Source: Paraspadella gotoi | Taxonomy: Eukaryota > Chaetognatha | Reading direction: 5' to 3' | NCBI GenBank assembly: GCA_051294375.1 | Contig: CM119264.1 | Location: 30,632,091 to 30,696,090 of the forward strand | DNA length: 64,000 nt | Shown: piece by piece, positions 57,803 to 64,000 of the stretch | Layout of the letters: every line of letters begins with the position of its first letter | How positions within the stretch are numbered: position 1 is the first letter of the stretch | Program-made: the position numbers and the translations under genes | The notes under the pieces: generated by a model | What the model was told of the DNA's origin: nothing | Databases searched by the model: none | Seen by the model: only the letters and a program-made list of their open reading frames with translations

Positions 57803-57895
57803 GCGCAGCGTTGCTTGGCACCGCGGCGTTGCTTGGCACCGCGGCGTTGCTTGGCACCGCGGCGTCCCTCAGCTCCGCGGCGTCGCTCGACAATG
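57803..57895 (+). repeat. 18-bp GCGTTGCTTGGCACCGCG minisatellite
   Basis: Three near-identical 18-bp units followed by two diverged ones (with CCCTCAGCTCC and CGCTCGAC). Because 18 is a multiple of three, the plus strand reads as a six-residue repeat (RCLAPR). It lies in an open frame from 57761 to 58006. Confidence 0.9.
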
Positions 57896-57942
57896 GATTT
57901 CCCCGTCAAACTCTTTCATAAGTCATTTTCACGAGACTCTAA

Positions 57943-58205
57943 AAACGACGCCGCCAACATGAGCGCGTGGCGGCGACAGCGGCGGCGCCGGCGGCGGCGG
58001 AAGTGAGGAAAAAAACGGCGCCTGGCGTAATGGGGGACATCGAGGAGCGAGCGTGGCAAGAGGACGTGGCAAGGGAAGAAAGAAGCGTGGCAAGGTTTAA
58101 GGAGAAGTCGCAAGGGGGCGTGACAAAGGGCGGAGGCGGTGGCGGCGGAGGCGGCGGAGGCGGTGGCGCGCAGGTGGTTTTTCGGGAATGGTTCCAGAGC
58201 TAAAT
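57943..58205 (+). other. CpG-rich segment with Gly-rich open frame, possible exon
   Basis: Open for about 87 codons to a TAA at 58201-58203. An internal ATG gives MGDIEERAWQEDVAREER, a charged helix-like stretch, then a polyGly run from GGC/GGA repeats, then QVVFREWFQS. CpG content is far above the surroundings. The overlapping frame is Arg-rich from the same GGC repeat, so composition alone could create it. No family recognised. Confidence 0.22.
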
Positions 58206-58224
58206 GGGGAAAAAGGACTCGGAC

Positions 58225-58295
58225 GGGAGAGGGGGGAAGAGGAGGAGGAGGAGGAGGAGGAAGAGGAGGATGACGACGACGACGACGACGATGAT
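58225..58295 (+). repeat. GAG / GAC trinucleotide repeat
   Basis: GAGGAG then GACGAC; one frame is polyGlu-polyAsp ending at TGA. A second GAG array is at 58498-58540 and GAC-rich sequence follows to 58650. Confidence 0.92.
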
Positions 58296-58799
58296 TGAGC
58301 ACAATTTTATTCTCGGTTTCAAAATCTATGGAGAATTAAGTCACGTGACTCGTAAATTGTAAAATTTGACATCAAACATTAAATGACAATAAACCGATTT
58401 AAATAAGATTGTACGATTAAAGGTAAATAAAATTTCAAAACGATTAAAATTAAAATTAAAATATTAATGAAAGAAAGAAAGAGCAATAAGAAAAAGAGGA
58501 AGAGGAGGAGGAGGAGGAGGAAGAGGAGGAGGAGGAGGATTTCAAAAACAAGTGACAAAGTGTTGACAATAAGAATTAAAATTGAAACGACGACGACGAA
58601 GAAGAAAACGATGACAAACATGACGATGACGACGACGATGATGACGACGACAAAGCAACAGATGCTTTAAGAATTTGGTTACAACGAAGCCAACGATGAC
58701 GACGATAACGACGACAACCATTAGTACATTTCGCTCAATAATAACAACAACAACAACGCTAAGAAAGATTGACAAAAATAAAAAAACAGATTTTATTCG

Positions 58800-58971
58800 T
58801 TCCGAGTTTTTAAAAAAAAGAAATTTGGCGAAAGTGAAGAGGGCGGAGGAAACCGCCGCCGCCGCAGCCGCCACCGCCGCCGCCCCCGCAGCTTCATTTC
58901 CAATTCCGCCCACGAATCAAAGACCCGAACCGAAAACCGGCGTCAAATGTTTGGCGCCGAGCTTGACCAAC

Positions 58972-58977
<6 letters not shown>
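58800..58977 (+). other. GCC-repeat segment with Ala-rich open frame, possible exon
   Basis: The plus frame reads a basic stretch (KKRNLAKVKRAEE), about 15 Ala/Thr/Pro from GCC repeats, then FPIPPTNQRPEPKTG and KCLAPSLTNE before a TGA at the edge of a GA repeat. The part after the Ala run is not repeat-derived and reads like protein, but no family is recognised and the frame upstream is low-complexity Thr. Confidence 0.22.

Positions 58978-59060
<83 letters not shown>
58976..59060 (+). repeat. (GA)n microsatellite, about 80 bp
   Basis: Uninterrupted GA, among the longest pure dinucleotide runs in the window. Confidence 0.98.
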
Positions 59061-59061
<1 letters not shown>

Positions 59062-59189
59062 AAGACCCTTCAGAGACGCTGAAAACGTTTGGGTGCTGTT
59101 TCGAAACTTCCTTTCGATAATTAAGACGAAGAACCGGAAGTTAAGCCGCGCCTGTCCATCTTAAAATGGGGTCGGGAAGAGGTTGAAGA

Positions 59190-59340
59190 GTGAAATGGGG
59201 TAAGGAAGGGGGAAGAGGTGAGGTGAGGGGCATAAAAGGGAGGGAATGGTGGGGTATAGAAGAGAGGGAGTGGTGGGGTATAGAAGGGAGGGAGTGGTGG
59301 GGTATAGAAGGGAGGGAGTTTTGGGGTATAGAAGGGGTCC
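59190..59340 (+). repeat. 24-bp G-rich minisatellite
   Basis: Four clear 24-bp units (GGGAGGGAGTGGTGGGGTAT + AGAA) at about 59238-59335, preceded by diverged ones. Each unit has several G runs. The minus strand reads FYTPPLPP repeats, a shadow. Confidence 0.92.
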
Positions 59341-60125
59341 TTTCTCTTTTTTTGCGCCAATTTTAATGATGAACGAGGTGAGAAGTTTTTTTGCCTGGAA
59401 CCCATTTTCAAACGCCTCACGTTTCAGAGAAAAAGAGAAGAAAAAAGAAGAAAAGAGAAGAGAAAGAAAGGAAAGGAAAAATAAAAGAAAAGAGAAAGAG
59501 AAGAATCGCGAGACAAAAGAAACTCAACTTTTCTCTCTTCGTTTCTTAAAAAAAAATCGTTTTTTCTTTTTTCTTTTTTTCTTTTTTTTTTCTTTCTTTT
59601 TTCCTTTTTTTTGTTCTCATCTCCATCGCGTTACTTTGCAGAAACTTGACGAAGCGACTTTTTAGTTTATCTCTTTGTCTCTTTAATCTTTTTTAATGTT
59701 ATATTCATATGAAAGGCTTTTCTGGAGTTTTTCTATTAGTTCCTGCCTCTCTTAATAGAAGACGGAGTAAAAGTAAAACTGTTTTAAATATTTGAGATCC
59801 GGATAAAATCATTTTAAATCGCTACCTTGAAAGCCTTTTTTTATTCTAATTTATTAACTTGGTGTAATTTTGTTAAAATTTTCTTGTAAAATTGGAATAT
59901 CAAATAAAAAAATTATCCATTTATTCCGTTATTATTGATAGACTAATATTTATTTGTTTTTTATCATAAATTTATATATTAAAAGCCTATTTATCTTTCT
60001 TCAGTTAAGGACAATCACCCTGTAGCGTCTTTCTTTCCGTTTTCCCGATTATTATTTCTCTCTCTGTCTCTCACTCGTTTTTCTCTCTCTCCATTTCTTT
60101 TTACTGTTTCTCAATTTGGGATTTT
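59341..60125. other. Spacer, no gene seen
   Basis: A/G-rich (59425-59510), T-rich (59555-59620) then AT-rich unique sequence. Confidence 0.7.
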
Positions 60126-60128
60126 TTT

Positions 60129-60130
60129 TT

Positions 60131-60161
<31 letters not shown>

Positions 60162-60282
60162 NNNNNNNNNNNNNNNNNNNNNNNNNTCTCATGATTGTCG
60201 ACACAGACTCAGAAAAAAAAGGGCTTGAGAAACATGGAGAGAACACTTAATGGGGTGTCAGGTTCCTATTTTCTCCTTCATG

Positions 60283-60334
<52 letters not shown>

Positions 60335-60380
60335 TTCTCTCTCTTTCTCTTCTCTCTCTTCTCTCTCTCTCTATTATGCT
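60129..60380 (+). repeat. CT microsatellites around a 25-N gap
   Basis: CT repeat to 60161, 25 N (60162-60186), about 95 bp unique, then CT repeat 60287-60372. No inverted arms were recognised at this 25-N gap, unlike most others. Confidence 0.93.
60162..60186. other. Assembly gap, 25 N
   Basis: Eighth 25-N placeholder in the window. Confidence 0.99.
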
Positions 60381-60594
60381 GCAGAACCCATGTTTTTTTT
60401 TCTTTAAATTTTCCTCTCAATGTGCCTAAGACAAAACTTTAGAAAAAAGTGAAGAGAGAAAAAAAACCTAAAAAGGGAACTAAATTTTTTTCATAAGATG
60501 AAGTTGAGATAAAAACGGATCTAATTTCTTGCTTTCTTCCTCTTGGAAAATTTCCAAACTATTTTCAACTCTATTTTTTTCTTTCCTCTTTTTT

Positions 60595-60613
60595 TCTCTT
60601 TCTCTCTTACTCT

Positions 60614-60683
<70 letters not shown>

Positions 60684-60849
60684 TTCTCTCTCTCTCTTCA
60701 AGCATCTGTTCACTCAATCTCTTCTCCTCTCACCGCATCTTGTCTCTTTTTCAGCACTCTCTCTCTCTCCCGACTCTTCCTCTATCTGCCTCCTCTCTTC
60801 ACCATCTCCCTCTCCCTCCCTTCTCACTCTCTCTCTTCTTCTCTCCCTA

Positions 60850-60905
<56 letters not shown>

Positions 60906-60918
60906 CTCTCTCTCTCTC
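60595..60918 (+). repeat. CT microsatellite cluster
   Basis: CT arrays at 60620-60668 and 60850-60905, linked by pyrimidine-rich sequence. Ser/Leu frames are shadows. Confidence 0.95.
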
Positions 60919-60949
60919 TTGATATTGAGAAGACGTTTCTCAAGATCAG

Positions 60950-61740
60950 AGACGCTTTGAGAAATGGCGGGAAAATCTGCTAGGAATTCTTGTTTCCGGT
61001 TCCATTACGGGAATCACCCACTATCCTCCATTTTGTACAGATTTTATTTTTTTCTTTTGTCCATATCTTATCAGTATTTCTCATTTCTCTCTAATCTTAA
61101 AAAATTAATGATATACATTATATATATTATACATACATAAAAACTATATCATTGTATATATATATATGTATTAGAGAGCAGTTAAAGTTGCACATAAAAA
61201 TTTTATTATTCAAGAAATTATTAAAGTCGTTATAATGTTATTAAATATTTTAGTTCTTATACTTACTACGAACAAAAATGTCCAAATTTAAAAAAAAAAA
61301 TTTCTCTGCTTGATGGCAACCTTTATGAATGTTTATTAAGTTACTAAGTATAATGATAGTTATACATAAAAAAGAAAATCCACGTTTAAACTTCGAAACA
61401 ATATTATTTTTTCATATTTTTGACAATTATATGCTCAATTCGTGAATTGCAAACTTAAAGATAAAATTTTGTATACAATAATCCTTATTAGTACAATGTA
61501 GCTAATCTTGACTCATTGAATTTTACTTCAAGCAAATTTAAAATTTTCATTACGCTTTAATTAATAGCTAAGTAGTACTATCTCATTTTCACTTATTCTG
61601 TCTCCCTCTCTCTCTTTTCCTTGACGCAACAGTTTGGGGCGTCATATTGACCCCTTCCTCCTCTCAGAGGTCAGAGAAGTCAGGCCCATTCCTTGCCCCT
61701 CTCTCTTTCTATATCCCCTTTGAGGAGTCAGAAGTATCAC
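60950..61740. other. AT-rich spacer, no gene seen
   Basis: Unique AT-rich sequence with short TATATA and ACATACAT words near 61110-61160. 61640-61750 contains a GGTCAGAGAAGTCAGG-like word that returns at about 61908. Confidence 0.7.
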
Positions 61741-61754
61741 ATGAGACCCCTCAT

Positions 61755-61763
61755 CTCTCTCTT

Positions 61764-61819
<56 letters not shown>

Positions 61820-62030
61820 CTCTCTTCTCTCTCTCTGTCTCTCTCTTTCGCCCCTCTCTCTCTCTCTCTCTCCTCTTTCTCTCTCTCTCTCTCTCTCTCT
61901 CCTCTCTCAGGTCAGAAGAGTCACGACAGACCTCTCGCCTTTTCTTCCTTCAGCTTCGTGACGTCATATGCTAATCCTTTCTTTTTTTCTCTCTCTCCCT
62001 CTCTCTTCTCTCTCTCTCTCTCTCTCTCTT
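61755..62030 (+). repeat. CT microsatellite cluster
   Basis: CT arrays at 61755-61905 and 61986-62030. The two copies of the CRE/octamer-like repeat flank the second array. Confidence 0.95.
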
Positions 62031-62057
62031 CTTCGCGACGTCATATGCTAATCCTTT
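61954..62057 (+). repeat. Direct repeat with CRE- and octamer-like sites
   Basis: A 27-bp segment at 61954-61980 recurs at 62031-62057 with one difference (T to C). Each holds GACGTCATATGCTAATCC: the first copy contains the full palindromic TGACGTCA (CRE/ATF site) and both contain ATGCTAAT, one base from the POU octamer ATGCAAAT. Period 77 bp. Whether it is a regulatory element or a repeat unit is open. Confidence 0.8.
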
Positions 62058-62099
62058 TTTTTTGGTTTCTTCGTCTGTTCTTTTTTTTGGTCCCTCGAT

Positions 62100-62205
62100 G
62101 ACAGACGGAGCTGGTGTCCAGACAGACGGAGCAAGTATCCTGACAGATTCGAGGGCGTGTCCAGACAGATGAGAGAAAGTATCCTGACAGATGCTGGGCG
62201 TAGCA
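62100..62205 (+). repeat. Tandem repeat around CAGACAGA / CCTGACAGA
   Basis: Two to two-and-a-half units of about 43 bp, alternating GTGTCCAGACAGA and AAGTATCCTGACAGA. The pattern is clear though short. Confidence 0.8.
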
Positions 62206-63050
62206 TAGGCAAAGGCACACATATACATAATAACTAAATTTTAAATCACACATAAAGACATAATGACATCAAGACATTAATAAAATGATAACATTTAATG
62301 TCATAATTTCTCAAAGGATTAATAATTATGTGCCAGCTACTAGTAAATATCGTAGAGTTTTCCCACATTTATAACTCATCCCAAAACTTTTCATGTAAAT
62401 GAATTGTATGAAATAGAAGACTTAGTCTTTCAAACCTTATTTGCATTACATTCATTGGAGAGTTTAAAATGAATGGAATATTTTAACTTTCGTGAAGAAC
62501 GAAAATAAAAAAAATAGTTTCTGTTCATATCAAATGTTTTTTGTGTCGAAAATTCTTTTATATTTTTAAACGTGAATTTTTTTTTCTCATTATTTTAAGT
62601 ATTCCGCCGAGCAACTCTATAAGTCACTTTTCGGTCGGTCGGTCCGTCGGTCGGTCCGTTGGTCTGTCCCACTTACGTTAAAAATACATATAATTTGCCC
62701 ATAGTTGGTTGCTCATTTGTTAAGACAGAAAAATCCTCAAATCTAAGAGACTGCTAGCGCCACCTTTAGAAATTCTTAAAAACTATAAGGAATAAAAGAC
62801 GGAATGTGATCAAAGGGAAATATATAGGATCAACTGCACGTGGCAACGTTTTAGCGACTGTTCGCCAACAAATACATGTGAAAATAAAGCAACTGCCGGC
62901 GCAACACATTGGAATTACCGTTCTAAGTTTTCTTTTTTTCTTTTTCAATTTTTTTTTCATTTTTCCCAGGCTCTATAATTCACTTTGTCTGCCCGTCCGT
63001 CCGTCCCACCTTAGCAAAAAACACCATTACTCGTTTATTGATGGATGGAT
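62206..63050. other. AT-rich spacer with GTCGGTCC repeats, no gene seen
   Basis: At 62612-62700 and 62965-63020 a similar layout appears: CTCTATAA-TCACTTT, then GTCGGTCCG/CCGTCCGTCC, then CCCAC-TTA-C. These look like two copies of one repeat module. Confidence 0.6.
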
Positions 63051-63335
63051 TGGAATGAAAATTTTGTGTGTGGGTAGGAAAGTGTGTGATTGAGCACTGA
63101 GCAGGAAATAAAGTTTCGATGGAATCGTCCAAGTGGAAATGAGTTAAATGGAAAAAAAACAAACAATCTATTTTACTATTTGATTATGCTTTTTATTTGT
63201 ATATTAATAAAATTGATTATTAATAAATAAGTAATAATTAATATTATTTTTGTAATTAATTAATTAATTACTGATCACCTGCTTTACCGCTAGGGATTGT
63301 AGGCAGATCCGACATTGTTTGGTCAAACTTGTTTA
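63050..63335 (+). repeat. Dispersed repeat B, copy 2
   Basis: TTTTGTGTGTGGGTAGGAAA at about 63060 and a diverged GGCAGATCCGACATTGTTTG at about 63302 correspond to 35222-35245 and 35622-35645. The intervening parts differ in length (about 240 against 400 bp), because the first copy holds a minisatellite. Confidence 0.6.
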
Positions 63336-63527
63336 TATTCAAAAGGTTCGCAGTGCACGACTTCTTCTCCTTCAACTCGTTTGTCTTTAAATCAGAATGA
63401 AAACACAATTTTCTTTCTCTTGACCTTGACATTGGGACTGGATCCATGTTTTCGGTTGAGGAAAAGGTGGGTTATGTCACTTTATTTTCGGAACAAGTAT
63501 TTTTGAGAGCTTTGACTATGGACAGCA

Positions 63528-64000
63528 GGGCGCCATGTCTTTTCAGAGAGCGACGTTCCATGCCACTTAACTCTGAAGCCATGTCTTCGAAGACAGCGAA
63601 CGTTCCACGCTTGACTTTGCAACCATGTCTTCTCACAGAGCGAGTCGTTATGTTACTTGACTTTTTTTCCATGTCTTTTTAGTCAGCAGGTCGCTATGTC
63701 TTCTTAGCGAGGCCAGGTCACTGGACTTTACAGCCATGTCTACTTGAGAGCAAGTCGCATGTCACTTGACTTTGCAGCCATGTTATCTTAGAGAGGAATT
63801 CGCCATGTCACTTGACTTTTTTTCCGTGTCTTCTCAGAGAGTAAGTCGCCATGTCATTGACTTTGCAACCATGTCACTTGACTTTTTTGCCATGTCTTCT
63901 CAGAGAGCAAGTCGCCATGTCACTTAAACTTTGCAGCCATGTCTTCTTAGAGATCAAATTCAGAGGCGTGAGGTCGACGAATCTTCCTGATCCGAGTTGA
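63528..64000 (+). repeat. About 46-bp satellite running off the window
   Basis: About ten units, each with CCATGTCTTCTCAGAGAGCA, then AGTCGCCATGTCACTTGACT and TTGCAG-like bases. Recurrences of CCATGTCTTC-like words at about 63535, 63579, 63624, 63734, 63780, 63890 and 63937 give the period. Open frames across it are shadows. Confidence 0.9.

Overview
The window reads as repeat-rich, intron- or intergene-dominated DNA of a eukaryote, most likely an invertebrate animal. The signs are overall AT-rich sequence, very dense microsatellites (GA/CT, GAC/GTC, AAC, AATG, GGAA, TATC), many minisatellites, and a decayed Ty3/gypsy LTR retrotransposon whose Gag and primer-site features recall the animal CsRn1 lineage. 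No bacterial-type gene organisation, rRNA, convincing tRNA or CRISPR array was seen. I cannot name the species. No intact host gene can be supported; a few short open stretches with coding-like composition or splice donors are listed at low confidence.

Layout. 1-3.2 kb: simple repeats and two large N gaps. 3.27-5.2 kb: an inverted repeat of AATG/ATTC and GAC-rich sequence, with a noisier third copy to 5.53 kb. 7.0-15.8 kb: an inverted repeat whose right arm is split by a 5.8-kb Ty3/gypsy element (9236-15043, minus strand) with LTRs, 4-bp target duplication, primer-binding site, polypurine tract and recognisable gag, protease, reverse transcriptase, RNase H and integrase remnants. 17.4-18.2 kb: GGAA/TTCC array. 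19.9-21.5 kb: CpG-rich sequence with a possible first exon of a membrane protein on the minus strand. 22.5-29.0 kb: a roughly 6.5-kb palindrome with no clear loop. 29-33.4 kb: AT-rich spacer. 33.9-36.4 kb: a purine-rich module and two inverted minisatellite arrays. 36.4-46.0 kb: an X-Y-Z-Y(inverted)-X arrangement with a 7,211-bp period and a 1,279-bp stretch that appears identical in both X copies. 46-64 kb: microsatellites, a 62-bp minisatellite, a long polypurine stretch, CpG-rich islands with Gly-, Ala- and Arg-rich ORFs, G-rich 24-bp minisatellites, a duplicated CRE/octamer-like motif, and a 46-bp satellite running off the end.

Assembly caution. There are 18 N gaps; eight are exactly 25 N and two are exactly 10 N. 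At least five large inverted or direct duplications stop on their right side at or close to a 25-N gap, and their arms differ largely by small indels. That pattern fits long-read gap filling with uncorrected or fold-back reads, so several large structures may be artefacts. The exception is the gypsy insertion, which has independent biological boundary signals.
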